64,000 bases of DNA from a virus, in IMG/VR virus record IMGVR_UViG_3300014494_000005, positions 284,924 through 348,923 of that record, one strand, 5' to 3'. Made by a program: the position numbers and the translations under genes. The notes under the pieces are model-generated. The model ran no database searches. It was not told the DNA's origin and saw nothing but the letters and a program-made list of their open reading frames with translations. Below are positions 1 to 7,704 of this stretch, piece by piece (positions within the stretch are counted from its first letter, which is position 1; every line of letters starts with the position of its first letter).

Positions 1-87
1 AATGCAGTTGTTGAAAAATTATATGAAAATTCTTTGGTTCGTAAATTACATGATGCTGCACAAATATTACAAAAAGAACTTGAATAA
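1..87 (+). CDS. 3' end of a truncated unknown gene
   Basis: Frame 1 is open from the window edge and ends with TAA at 85-87, giving the last 28 residues of a protein that begins outside the window. The TAA shares its last base with the ATG of the next gene, as in translationally coupled phage genes. The piece is charged and probably helical; no family can be recognised. Confidence 0.6.
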   Translation, partial: NAVVEKLYENSLVRKLHDAAQILQKELE

Positions 88-533
88 TGGAGAATTTTAG
101 TAAAAGGTCAATTAAAGCAATACTTGATAATGATGCTGCATATGCAATATTAGATAATACTGAAGCAGGTGGAAGTACTTGGTGCGCAGGTGGATGCGCA
201 ATACTTGCATATGCACTTAATATCGCCTTTGGACTTCCTATTTATGTAATATATGATTATGACCTTAAACAAATTGACCATTTTGGAGTTAAAACTAAAA
301 ATAACACATTTATTGATTGTGATGGTGAACAAAGAGAATGGCTGAGAAATTTCAAAAGAAAAGAATTATATATGCATCCAAATAAAAAAATAGGAATTCT
401 ACCATATACTCAGAATTTACATAATCTTGATATTGTTATTGATATGAAAGCTAGTAAAAAACTTGCAGCATTATTCAAACCACAACCAGTTGCAGTAAGT
501 AATCAAACCTTACACGAAGGTTTATTTATTTAA
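87..533 (+). CDS. Unknown protein with a possible papain-like Cys-His-Asp arrangement
   Basis: 148 residues. A WCAGGC segment (Cys33, Cys37) starts a hydrophobic helix, followed by DHFGVK (His65) and FIDCDG (Asp77). That order of Cys-helix, His-strand and Asp-strand is what transglutaminase/papain-fold enzymes show, so a small cysteine-peptidase-like fold is possible, but this is inference from spacing only. The start overlaps the upstream stop (TAATG). It heads the + strand gene run to 3293, in which I find no phage-type promoter. Confidence 0.7.
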   Translation: MENFSKRSIKAILDNDAAYAILDNTEAGGSTWCAGGCAILAYALNIAFGLPIYVIYDYDLKQIDHFGVKTKNNTFIDCDGEQREWLRNFKRKELYMHPNKKIGILPYTQNLHNLDIVIDMKASKKLAALFKPQPVAVSNQTLHEGLFI

Positions 534-591
534 ATATTTTCCTTGTATTTCTAATTAATATCAACTATATTTGTTGCTAATTATTTATATT

Positions 592-1005
592 ATGTTAGTA
601 AATTTAGAACATCATTTTACCAATAGAGGTTGGTATTCTGATATACATCCATTTATTTTCATTAGACTTGAAGGTGGTTTTGAAGCATTTTCAGGTAAAG
701 CAAGTGAAACTTGGGAATATAGATGGATAATTAATATTCCAGAAGATGAAGATTTAGGAATACCTGCTGTATTAGTTAAAGGTAATGTTCATGAAACTCT
801 TGATAGTCTTGCAGAAAGAACTTTAGAAAAATTTATAATCGAAGAAGAAAAACAAAAAAATAAACCACAAGAAATTAAAGAAATTCTTGTAGGTGATTTT
901 GTAGATTGGAATCAATATAATCTGGATGAACTTTGTGAATATCTTGATGAAAAATATAGATATAATAGTAGTGGTGAAGCACTGGCAATATTCAAATTAA
1001 TTTAA
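592..1005 (+). CDS. Unknown protein
   Basis: 137 residues from the ATG at 592. An in-frame TTG at 571 would add seven hydrophobic residues, but ATG is preferred. The protein is acidic and aromatic-rich in its first half, has a charged helical stretch around residues 85-100, and no cysteine cluster or membrane segment. Family not recognised. Confidence 0.65.
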   Translation: MLVNLEHHFTNRGWYSDIHPFIFIRLEGGFEAFSGKASETWEYRWIINIPEDEDLGIPAVLVKGNVHETLDSLAERTLEKFIIEEEKQKNKPQEIKEILVGDFVDWNQYNLDELCEYLDEKYRYNSSGEALAIFKLI

Positions 1006-1111
1006 TTTTATAATAAAAATAAAAAGAAATCATCAAATAAAAAAATAAAAGATATTACAAAAAATAAATTATCTCAATATCGAAAAGGTAGTAAAATTAA
1101 TAAAAATATTC

Positions 1112-1462
1112 ATGACAAATCTTAGAAAATCAATCTATTTTTTACAACAAACACTAAGAAAAGATTATAAAGACGATAAGGATTTATTAGAAGCACTTGA
1201 TATATTATATGTTGTTGAAAAAAGACCCAAAACATTACTTAAACTTGAAAAAATTGCCAGTACTTATCACGATAAAGATATCTTTGCGGGAGTTACTGTA
1301 TCAAGAGATTGTCCTATTTGTGAAAAACATATACTTAATTCAGTATGTATTGAATCAGATATATTGGATTATTCAAAAGATTTGTACATTTGTACAGAAT
1401 GCTATATGAAATTACATATGATTTGGAAAGATAAAACCCCAAAAAAAATCTGTCCGGTATGA
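1112..1462 (+). CDS. Small protein with a C-terminal zinc ribbon
   Basis: 116 residues. The N-terminal 65 residues are basic and helical. Two cysteine pairs, CPIC near residue 68 and CTEC near residue 94, form a typical four-cysteine zinc ribbon, suggesting nucleic-acid or protein binding. The TGA stop overlaps the next ATG (ATGA at 1459-1462), so the two genes are probably translated together. Specific role unknown. Confidence 0.7.
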   Translation: MTNLRKSIYFLQQTLRKDYKDDKDLLEALDILYVVEKRPKTLLKLEKIASTYHDKDIFAGVTVSRDCPICEKHILNSVCIESDILDYSKDLYICTECYMKLHMIWKDKTPKKICPV

Positions 1463-1683
1463 AAATAATTAAATTAGATGAAAAAAATCCATACACAGAA
1501 ATATTGTATGAAAAACTTAATAACTTCTTGTATTTTGGTTATGAATATTTACCAATAATATTTCTAAAATCAGTTTATCTGGATGGTGAGAAATTACAAT
1601 TACCACGTTGGATAACCAAAAGATATTTGGATAGTATTGATGAAGGAACACAAAAATTAATGCAAGAATTAAATTGGGAATAA
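1459..1683 (+). CDS. Unknown small protein
   Basis: 74 residues, starting inside the stop of the upstream zinc-ribbon gene. Aromatic-rich with an acidic C terminus; no motif recognised. Its stop is two bases before the ATG of the next gene. Confidence 0.62.
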   Translation: MKIIKLDEKNPYTEILYEKLNNFLYFGYEYLPIIFLKSVYLDGEKLQLPRWITKRYLDSIDEGTQKLMQELNWE

Positions 1684-1685
1684 TT

Positions 1686-1943
1686 ATGAAAATATTAATT
1701 GATGAATTATTAAAATCTGATAGTACACAAGAACAAGCAACAGTGATTATTGATGGCAAAAAATTGCAGGGTTATCAAATCGCCAAACCATTAAACTATG
1801 AAAAAGAATACTGTACTTTTATGGAAAGACTAAAAGCAGCATTACTTGTATTTAAATGTAAAGCAATTGCTGTACAATATTTTAGAGATTTAACTGAAGA
1901 AGAAAAATTTAAATATGTAAAAAATAAAATAAAAAATGAGTAA
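1686..1943 (+). CDS. Unknown small protein
   Basis: 85 residues. I use the ATG at 1686, just after the upstream stop, rather than a TTG at 1674 inside the previous gene. Sequence alternates charged and hydrophobic residues and ends in a lysine-rich helix. Overlaps the next gene by 8 bases. Confidence 0.62.
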   Translation: MKILIDELLKSDSTQEQATVIIDGKKLQGYQIAKPLNYEKEYCTFMERLKAALLVFKCKAIAVQYFRDLTEEEKFKYVKNKIKNE

Positions 1944-2265
1944 ATTAGGATTAGCAAATAAACTATTTTTTCAATGGTTGTTTATAAGACTTACAAAAAA
2001 TACCGATAGACAGGTTTTTAGTTATAATCCTATTAGTTATGATATAATGCCTTATGGAATTGCTTCACAAGGTATTGGTGAAGTAAGAGTTACCGAATGG
2101 TATAGTATCCAATATTGGATGTTACCTCTTACTGGCTGGAAATGTAATTATATCTATTTGGGTAAAAAAAGTCCAAGATATTGGCAAATAACAAAGAAAA
2201 AAATAATAAATAGTAATGTTATTAATAGTAAACCTAGAAGTAAATTTTTTAAATATATAAAATGA
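1936..2265 (+). CDS. Unknown basic protein
   Basis: 109 residues with a strongly basic C terminus and many Trp/Tyr residues. The N terminus (residues 5-20) is hydrophobic and could be a membrane-associated helix. The TGA stop overlaps the ATG of the following small gene (ATGA at 2262-2265). Confidence 0.62.
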   Translation: MSKLGLANKLFFQWLFIRLTKNTDRQVFSYNPISYDIMPYGIASQGIGEVRVTEWYSIQYWMLPLTGWKCNYIYLGKKSPRYWQITKKKIINSNVINSKPRSKFFKYIK

Positions 2266-2435
2266 AAATAGATGGAGTAGAATTAAAAGAAGATGATATG
2301 ATTGTTATTTTAAATCAACCAAATATTTTAGGTAAAACAATTTTTAGTTTTTTATATAAGTTTTTATTAAAAAGACGTAGACAGACTGAAAATGGTATAT
2401 ATGTCGTAACTAAAATAGGAAATAATGATAACTAA
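2262..2435 (+). CDS. Unknown 57-residue protein
   Basis: Short open frame with ATG overlapping the previous stop and its own TAA overlapping the next ATG at 2425. Both junctions argue that it is translated. It has an acidic N terminus, then a hydrophobic and very basic stretch (FLLKRRR near residue 37). No family recognised. Confidence 0.55.
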   Translation: MKIDGVELKEDDMIVILNQPNILGKTIFSFLYKFLLKRRRQTENGIYVVTKIGNNDN

Positions 2436-2661
2436 ACAAGAAGTACGAACATTTAGAATTGATAAAAAATGTCCGAAGTGTGATATAGGTAATATGATTG
2501 CAACAGGTACTCGCTATACTACAAATGTAACTCAAGTTCAACATAGATGTAATAATTGCAGTCATGAATGTAGTTATATCAATCAATCATATCCATTGTA
2601 TAGCCATGAAAATATTGGTGAAATAACATTATTAATAGATGATACTGAAGAAGTACAATAA
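2425..2661 (+). CDS. Zinc-ribbon protein, paralog A
   Basis: 78 residues. CPKC at residues 16-19 and CNNC near residue 42, followed by another Cys, form a zinc ribbon. It is clearly related to the next gene: both begin with a K-x-E-V-[RK]-T-[FI]-R-[IV]-D stretch followed by a CPKC pair, so the pair is a tandem duplication. Possibly a nucleic-acid-binding adaptor; role unknown. Confidence 0.72.
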   Translation: MITKQEVRTFRIDKKCPKCDIGNMIATGTRYTTNVTQVQHRCNNCSHECSYINQSYPLYSHENIGEITLLIDDTEEVQ

Positions 2662-2663
2662 TT

Positions 2664-2906
2664 ATGGAAGTAAAAAATGAAGTTAAAACAATAAGAGTGG
2701 ATTTCTTGTGTCCTAAATGTGAAAAAGGTTTTCTTAGACCTACTGGAAATGTCTTAACAACTTATCCAGCACAATATCCACCACAATATCCACATAAATG
2801 TAATAATCCTGATTGTGATTATGTACAAACTTTTGGTAATGTATATCCGTATGTAATACATGAACCTATTAATTTACTTACATTATTAGGAAAAAAATAT
2901 GGTTAA
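2664..2906 (+). CDS. Zinc-ribbon protein, paralog B
   Basis: 80 residues, CPKC at 17-20 and a second knuckle CNNPDC near residue 47. Between the knuckles lies a short repeat, AQYPPQYP, not present in paralog A. Starts two bases after the stop of paralog A. Tandem duplicate that has diverged in the loop between the zinc knuckles. Confidence 0.72.
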   Translation: MEVKNEVKTIRVDFLCPKCEKGFLRPTGNVLTTYPAQYPPQYPHKCNNPDCDYVQTFGNVYPYVIHEPINLLTLLGKKYG

Positions 2907-3063
2907 TCTCAAAAGAATAGAAAGATTTCAAAAAGGTATTGAACTATTTGGATATGATTCGGATTTTCGTAAAGAAATTGAAAATCTAATGAATGAAGTT
3001 CCTATTGATAGACAAAAACTTGATGATTGCTTTGACAAATACAATATTTCAAAAGAAAAATAA
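2899..3063 (+). CDS. Unknown 54-residue protein
   Basis: ATG overlaps the end of paralog B and the TAA at 3061-3063 is two bases before the next ATG. The product is charged, helical and without cysteines. Supported mainly by its fit in the overlapping gene run. Confidence 0.55.
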   Translation: MVNLKRIERFQKGIELFGYDSDFRKEIENLMNEVPIDRQKLDDCFDKYNISKEK

Positions 3064-3065
3064 TA

Positions 3066-3293
3066 ATGGATAATTTAAATATTGAATGTGAATATTATCC
3101 CTGTCATAAAAAAATGGAAGATTGTACTTTCTGTTATTGTCCTTTCTATCCATGTTATAATCAAGATTATGGAAAATTTATAAGAATTAAGAAAAAAAGA
3201 GTCTGGGATTGTAGTAATTGTACTTGGATTCATGAAAGCGAAACCGTGGATTGTATTTATGAATTTATAAAACAAAAATTTAACCTACCTTAA
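3066..3293 (+). CDS. Cysteine-rich small domain protein
   Basis: 75 residues. The pattern C-x-YYPCH, then DCTFCYCPFYPCY, then a CSNC knuckle matches the 'cysteine-rich small domain' family (PF04071 type), found widely in bacteria and presumed to bind metal. Biochemical role is not established. It is the last gene of the tight + strand run before the metallopeptidase. Confidence 0.8.
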   Translation: MDNLNIECEYYPCHKKMEDCTFCYCPFYPCYNQDYGKFIRIKKKRVWDCSNCTWIHESETVDCIYEFIKQKFNLP

Positions 3294-3394
3294 TATAATG
3301 ATTGTTATGATTCGAAACAATGAGGTCCGATTCCGTTTGATTCCTAATAAGGTTATATAATATTTCAATAGTCTATATATTATAGAAAATAAAT

Positions 3395-4150
3395 ATGAAT
3401 AATAAATATATAATTATTATATTGTTATTTGTGTTGCAAATATTATCAGCACAACAACTAAATTATAAACATGGTAAACCAACTACTAAAGGTATTTGTG
3501 AATATGTTGATAATAATATTGATAGTATTATAATTGAATTTGAGAAATTTGTTGATGATAGTATCTATAATGTCTATATTGCAACCGATGACCTTAGTGA
3601 ATATTATGAAAGAGATGGTTTGGAATTAGGAGAATTTAATGCACCTAATTCAATTGTCATTACTAATCAAATAATATTTTTTGATTATGAATTAAAATAC
3701 TTATCATGGTGGAAAAAAATTAATATCAGCGAATCTAATCAATTTGTAAAAGCAACTATTTTGCATGAACTTATGCATGATTATTTTTATATTGTAATAC
3801 AGAAAACAAAAAAATTACAATCAATACAATTGGACTATCTGAATGGTATTCATATGTGTCCTATTAATAGTGGTGCAGTTTTTATTGAAGAAGGTATTTG
3901 TGAATATCTTGTGGAAAAAATGGGTCAAATGATATGTGATGATGATTATAAAAATTATAATAACGATTCTATATCAAAATATTTTAATACTTATTATGTC
4001 AAATATCATATGAGTAGATTGTTTGTAAAACCAATTGTTGATAAATTTGGTTTTGGAAAAGCAATTGAAGTCCTTGTTACTAATAAACCACCAAGTATTG
4101 ATGAAATCCAATATCCGAATAAGTTCTATAATAGATTAAAAATTTTTTAA
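3395..4150 (+). CDS. Secreted zinc metallopeptidase (HExxH)
   Basis: 251 residues. Residues 1-20 form a signal peptide (hydrophobic core IIIILLFVLQIL, cleavage likely after LSA-Q). HELMH at 124-128 is the zinc-binding and catalytic motif, and FIEEG (Glu165/166) downstream is a good candidate for the third zinc ligand, making it gluzincin-like. It should act in the periplasm, at the surface or after lysis. A 100-bp gap separates it from the small-gene run, so it may have its own promoter. Substrate unknown; a cell-envelope or host-protein target is inference. Confidence 0.85.
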   Translation: MNNKYIIIILLFVLQILSAQQLNYKHGKPTTKGICEYVDNNIDSIIIEFEKFVDDSIYNVYIATDDLSEYYERDGLELGEFNAPNSIVITNQIIFFDYELKYLSWWKKINISESNQFVKATILHELMHDYFYIVIQKTKKLQSIQLDYLNGIHMCPINSGAVFIEEGICEYLVEKMGQMICDDDYKNYNNDSISKYFNTYYVKYHMSRLFVKPIVDKFGFGKAIEVLVTNKPPSIDEIQYPNKFYNRLKIF

Positions 4151-4290
4151 TTATAAAAAAATTTTTTATAGAATTTTTTATGGTTTTGTTTTTGGTTAAG
4201 TATCTATATATCAGGAATTTTATTAATATTTTTTTAAAATAATTAAATATTTATAGAATTATTTTAACCTATGTGAAGATAGTCGTGTAG

Positions 4291-4430
4291 CACCCCCACC
4301 GTCCAGAGGGGGTGTAAACAGGGGGTTATAGGAGGGGGGGATACGGGGGTATATAGGTAGGGGTTAGTTTAGACAGGTTCTAAATAGTAAAGTAATTATA
4401 AAAAGAGGGATGAAATTTACACCCCCCTTT
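4291..4430 (+). other. G-run island between converging genes (possible G-quadruplex)
   Basis: In an otherwise AT-rich genome, the + strand carries G runs at 4308-4312, 4321-4325, 4334-4340, 4345-4349 and 4360-4363, with loops of 4-10 nt. CACCCCC (4291-4297) can pair with GGGGGTG (4308-4314), and a C run lies at about 4424-4429. The island sits between a + gene ending at 4150 and a - gene ending at 4438. It could block both transcripts, mark an origin, or form a quadruplex. No gene found in it. Confidence 0.6.
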
Positions 4431-4437
4431 AGTTTTC

Positions 4438-4959
4438 TTATACTATTTCGTAAGTAGTGCCACGAACTTTTAGGCGTTTAATGTTTTCGACCGCAATTTC
4501 TCTATGATAAACTGGTTTATCAACACCCTGATATTTGGCAGGGTCAGATTGTGGAAAATACATCTTAATTAGTGCATTTGGAATAAGGTTAAGCACTGAA
4601 TCAAAGTGAAACGACCTAAAAGTTTGTTGTGCCTTATATGTAAGGTAAAACGTTCCTTTTTCAATATGTTTACTTAAAGCTGTGCTAATACGTTTACCTT
4701 TGCCGTTCCATAAAGGTTGGCTTAAAAATTCTCTTTCTTTACCTTCTCTTTCAAGTTCGTTATTAACAGCATTTTCGTATTTATAACCAATCATGCAGCC
4801 AACATTTGCAATTTTAGTAACATTGCCAAAACGCTGTTTACCTTCTTTTGTTAATTTAGGTTCAGTAACATACTGAATTGAAGCAGGTTGCGCACCATAG
4901 CTCCAATTAGCAAGCATTACAATTAACTGATTTACTGTTATTTTTTTAGTTATTCTCAT
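4438..4959 (-). CDS. Unknown phage protein
   Basis: 173 residues, basic, no cysteine cluster or membrane segment. The C-terminal part ends in a beta-like VRGTTYEIV. It has its own promoter at 4992-5019 and the A-rich leader with AAACCAATTAAAC before the ATG. Function not recognised. Confidence 0.75.
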   Translation of the reverse strand: MRITKKITVNQLIVMLANWSYGAQPASIQYVTEPKLTKEGKQRFGNVTKIANVGCMIGYKYENAVNNELEREGKEREFLSQPLWNGKGKRISTALSKHIEKGTFYLTYKAQQTFRSFHFDSVLNLIPNALIKMYFPQSDPAKYQGVDKPVYHREIAVENIKRLKVRGTTYEIV

Positions 4960-4991
4960 TTTGTTTTATGTTTAATTGGTTTATGAATGAG

Positions 4992-5019
4992 TATACGTAC
5001 AATGTTGAAAATAGTTACA
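4992..5019 (-). promoter_or_regulatory. Phage sigma-type promoter for the 4438-4959 gene
   Basis: On the minus strand TGTAAC (5014-5019), exactly 16 bases, then CGTATA (4992-4997). Confidence 0.8.
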
Positions 5020-5033
5020 GTTATTATTTAAAA

Positions 5034-5306
5034 TTAAAAATTATTTGTTTTATTATGTTCAATTAGTTCACTATCTTGTGAACCATTTTTGACCATTAAA
5101 TCAAATTTAATTTTTGCTTTATCGAATGTTTTATATAAACCATTTGAACAAAAAGGGTTTTTAGTAGTTTCGTACACAGCATAAGAAATTCCATTTTTGT
5201 AAGGTTTATTTAATCTTATTAGATTAACAAAACTACCATTTTTGAAATTTGCATATTCAATAAGAGGGCTATTAAATACCCTTCGGGGCAATATTAAGTA
5301 ACTCAT
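5034..5306 (-). CDS. Unknown small protein
   Basis: 90 residues, basic, with LPRRVFNSP near the N terminus. No recognised domain. Own promoter at 5340-5367; the next gene downstream also has its own, so this is a monocistronic unit. Confidence 0.68.
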   Translation of the reverse strand: MSYLILPRRVFNSPLIEYANFKNGSFVNLIRLNKPYKNGISYAVYETTKNPFCSNGLYKTFDKAKIKFDLMVKNGSQDSELIEHNKTNNF

Positions 5307-5339
5307 ATTTTTTTATTATTGGTTTATAATTATAAAGAG

Positions 5340-5385
5340 TATACGTAAGAAATAAAAAAAGGTTGCAATTTCTCACAACCTTTTT
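5340..5385 (-). promoter_or_regulatory. Terminator-promoter chimera upstream of 5034-5306
   Basis: Read on the minus strand, AGGTTG (from 5381) pairs with CAACCT (to 5360), followed by a T run: an intrinsic terminator for the 5402-5920 gene. The 3' arm contains TGCAAC (5362-5367), which with CGTATA (5340-5345), 16 bases on, forms the next promoter. Confidence 0.8.
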
Positions 5386-5401
5386 AACATTGTCTTATTG
5401 T

Positions 5402-5920
5402 TTACAGGTATTTATAAAATTCTGAATCTACTTTTATAGTTTCTCTTACTGTTTCCAATTTTTCTTTTAACTCGTGATATTTGTTAAGTTTTGCCTGTTC
5501 TTCATCAAAGTCAAGTACTTTGGTTAAATCTTTGGTTAGGTTATCAAAATCAGTCAAGTTTTTTAGGGTAGTATTATCCATTTCACCCAAGTAAATACTT
5601 TTTTCAAAATACTGGCAGTAATATGTTTTATCTTCATATTTACCACCATTGAAACAAAGTTTAAAATTCAAACAAATTGAATAATTACTTATACTGAAAT
5701 AACAACCCTGATTAGAAGCAAAATCATTATCAGTTAATTTGCAAACATTTGCATTGAAATTAAGAAAATCAATAATAAATTTTGCACTTTTACCGTTCAG
5801 TGTATTGATTTTCTTACCTATGAATTTTTCTAACTGTGGATAGATATGAATTAACTGTTCTAATACTATACGATTTAACTCATTCTTCCCATGTATTTCT
5901 AATTTTAAGTTGGTTTTCAT
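5402..5920 (-). CDS. Unknown protein
   Basis: 172 residues with a helical, charged C-terminal third (residues 130-165, likely coiled coil). Four dispersed cysteines, no zinc-ribbon spacing. Own promoter at 5952-5979 and terminator at 5360-5381. Function not recognised. Confidence 0.72.
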   Translation of the reverse strand: MKTNLKLEIHGKNELNRIVLEQLIHIYPQLEKFIGKKINTLNGKSAKFIIDFLNFNANVCKLTDNDFASNQGCYFSISNYSICLNFKLCFNGGKYEDKTYYCQYFEKSIYLGEMDNTTLKNLTDFDNLTKDLTKVLDFDEEQAKLNKYHELKEKLETVRETIKVDSEFYKYL

Positions 5921-5951
5921 TGCTTTATTGTTTTTATTGGTTTATAAAGAG

Positions 5952-5979
5952 TATACGTACAATATAGAAAATAGTTACA
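5952..5979 (-). promoter_or_regulatory. Phage sigma-type promoter for 5402-5920
   Basis: Minus strand TGTAAC (5974-5979), 16-base spacer, CGTATA (5952-5957). Confidence 0.8.
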
Positions 5980-5982
5980 ATT

Positions 5983-6180
5983 TTACCTTGAATCAGTGAA
6001 ATAATGACCTTGATTATTATAACCAGAAGATTCACAACCCCTTATGGTTGTTTTTAAATGATAAGAAAGACTGTGACAAAAATGAACAAAATTGTTCCAA
6101 TTTAATTCACATACCGAGTATTGTGGTTCTTTATCCCAATTTATGGCATTTGTACCGACTGTATAGTAATATGTTTTCAT
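5983..6180 (-). CDS. Unknown small protein
   Basis: 65 residues, aromatic- and His-rich, no recognised motif. The 3' end of the gene lies against the promoter of the next unit. Preceded by its own promoter and the A-rich leader. Confidence 0.65.
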   Translation of the reverse strand: MKTYYYTVGTNAINWDKEPQYSVCELNWNNFVHFCHSLSYHLKTTIRGCESSGYNNQGHYFTDSR

Positions 6181-6210
6181 TTGCTTTATTGTTTTTGGTT
6201 TATGTATAGT

Positions 6211-6252
6211 TTAACGTAAGAAATAAAAAAAGGTTACAATTTCTTATAACCT
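6211..6252 (-). promoter_or_regulatory. Terminator-promoter chimera upstream of 5983-6180
   Basis: Minus strand hairpin AGGTTA (6252-6247) with TAACCT (6236-6231) followed by T7 terminates the 6263-6463 gene. TGTAAC (6233-6238), 16 bases, CGTTAA (6211-6216) is the promoter of the next gene. Confidence 0.78.
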
Positions 6253-6262
6253 TTTTTACTTA

Positions 6263-6463
6263 TTATCTTTGTTTGAATTTACCGTCATCAATCCAGATAA
6301 TTAAATGGTCATCTGTTGGGACTAACATAATATGATAACCTTTAGATAAGATTATTTCTATAATGATATTACGCATATCAACTGAATAGTCAAATTCTGT
6401 ATTTCTTTCGTATGGCAGGTCATCAAATTTAGTACGCCAATATGATACAATTATTTTTTTCAT
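6263..6463 (-). CDS. Unknown small protein
   Basis: 66 residues with alternating acidic and hydrophobic stretches (HLIIWIDDGKF at the C terminus), possibly a small beta fold. Transcribed divergently from the 6656 gene through its own promoter. Confidence 0.68.
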   Translation of the reverse strand: MKKIIVSYWRTKFDDLPYERNTEFDYSVDMRNIIIEIILSKGYHIMLVPTDDHLIIWIDDGKFKQR

Positions 6464-6495
6464 TTTCTTTTTGTTTTTATTGGTTTATGTATGGT

Positions 6496-6603
6496 TTAAC
6501 GTAAGAAATTAAAAAAGGTTACATTTGCCAGTAAATATAATATTATGGTAAATGTTCTAAAATATATTTATTTTTTGTAACCTTTTTAAATAAAATACGT
6601 TAA
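6496..6603. promoter_or_regulatory. Divergent promoter pair
   Basis: Minus strand: TGTAAC (6518-6523), 16 bases, CGTTAA (6496-6501), reading into 6463. Plus strand: TGTAAC (6576-6581), 16 bases, CGTTAA (6598-6603), reading into 6656. The two -35 regions form 12-bp inverted arms (6512-6523 and 6576-6587) about 50 bases apart, so the region can also form a long hairpin. Confidence 0.8.
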
Positions 6604-6655
6604 ATACTATATATTTCACAAAATTTTATTTATTCATTAAAAACCAAAAAGCAAA

Positions 6656-7324
6656 ATGAAAAGAACTAAAAGTGAATTATTGAGTAACACTAAAGACGTA
6701 AAAAACTCAAAGTTTATTGATAACAATACATTAAGTATTGAATATCAAAATGGAATCAAAGCAATACGCTTGCATAATACTGATATTGTCACAATAAAAG
6801 ACAATATGTATATTCTTAATTCTGGTGGCTGGCGTACACCAACAACTAAAGACAGAATTAACAAATATTCACCTGCCAGAATCAGTCAAAACAACGGTCA
6901 ATGGTTTATTAAAGGCTTTTTATTTTACGATGGAATTGAAATTAATCAATCCGGTGACATTGTTTCCAAAAAACTTGAATCTGACAATGATAAAGTTAAT
7001 AAGATGAAAAAGAAAATTTCAGATTATTGTAATCTTGTTACTAAAGAAAATCTGCCTTTACCTTCCTCTGGTGACTGTTGGGATTGTGCATTTATTTCAA
7101 AAGATGGTAAAACAATGGGAGAACTTTCAAATAGCACTCATTTATTAAATCATCTTGACGAAAAGTATTTGCATGGTAGTATTTTAGTTAATGCAATGAG
7201 AGAAACCGGATATAATGACCAGCAAATCGGTTTTCATTACTCAGCAAAATTGTATACTACTTTTAGACGTGCATTAAGAAAGTATTTGCAAAAAAGATTA
7301 ATTGCTAACATAGCAATAAGATAA
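6656..7324 (+). CDS. Unknown phage protein
   Basis: 222 residues. The first 110 are basic and strand-rich with a GGW segment (GGWRTP near residue 57). The second half has PLPSSGDCWDC (about residue 140), a small Ser/Cys-rich motif also seen in other phage hypotheticals as far as I recall, then a helical, very basic C terminus. DNA binding is plausible from the charge. ATG follows the AAACCAAAAAGCAAA leader. Confidence 0.72.
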   Translation: MKRTKSELLSNTKDVKNSKFIDNNTLSIEYQNGIKAIRLHNTDIVTIKDNMYILNSGGWRTPTTKDRINKYSPARISQNNGQWFIKGFLFYDGIEINQSGDIVSKKLESDNDKVNKMKKKISDYCNLVTKENLPLPSSGDCWDCAFISKDGKTMGELSNSTHLLNHLDEKYLHGSILVNAMRETGYNDQQIGFHYSAKLYTTFRRALRKYLQKRLIANIAIR

Positions 7325-7341
7325 TGTCCAATGTACATAAT

Positions 7342-7386
7342 AAAAGGTTACAATAAAATGTAACCTTTTATATTTTTTTACGTTTA
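7342..7386 (+). promoter_or_regulatory. Terminator-promoter chimera before 7417
   Basis: AAAAGGTTACA (7342-7352) pairs perfectly with TGTAACCTTTT (7359-7369). The 3' arm doubles as the -35 (TGTAAC 7359-7364); CGTTTA follows at 7381-7386 after 16 bases. Confidence 0.82.
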
Positions 7387-7416
7387 ACTATTATAAACCA
7401 ATAAAAACAAAGCAAA

Positions 7417-7629
7417 ATGGAAGTACCTAATATTATTACTGGAATTGACTGGAAGTTATTAAGAAAACAAAAAAGATTATTACTTCAAGTCATAAATAAT
7501 GATAATGTAAATTTTAAAGAAAAGGAAGCATTAGAAGGTATTTTAAATCTTATTGATGCAATACAGGATTATGCTGTTGATGATGCACAAATAGTCACAG
7601 AAATTGAGGTTTTCGGTAAGTTAAAATAA
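7417..7629 (+). CDS. Unknown small helical protein
   Basis: 70 residues, mostly helical, basic N half and acidic C half. Monocistronic, directly upstream of the sigma factor gene but separated from it by a weak promoter. A co-regulator role cannot be shown from sequence. Confidence 0.68.
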   Translation: MEVPNIITGIDWKLLRKQKRLLLQVINNDNVNFKEKEALEGILNLIDAIQDYAVDDAQIVTEIEVFGKLK

Positions 7630-7644
7630 TACTAATAAAATCAT

Positions 7645-7673
7645 AATAACTATTTTCGTTCAATGTACGTAAA
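7645..7673 (+). promoter_or_regulatory. Degenerate phage-type promoter before the sigma gene
   Basis: AATAAC (7645-7650) and CGTAAA (from 7668) are spaced 17 rather than 16 and both boxes deviate. This may mean the sigma gene is expressed differently from the regulon it is proposed to control. Confidence 0.45.
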
Positions 7674-7704
7674 CGAATTATTATAAACCAAAAAACACAA
7701 AGTA

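Noticed and set aside
1197-1409. 70-residue + frame inside 1112-1462
   Set aside because: Overlaps the zinc-ribbon gene, whose Cys pairs and ATGA junction identify the true frame.
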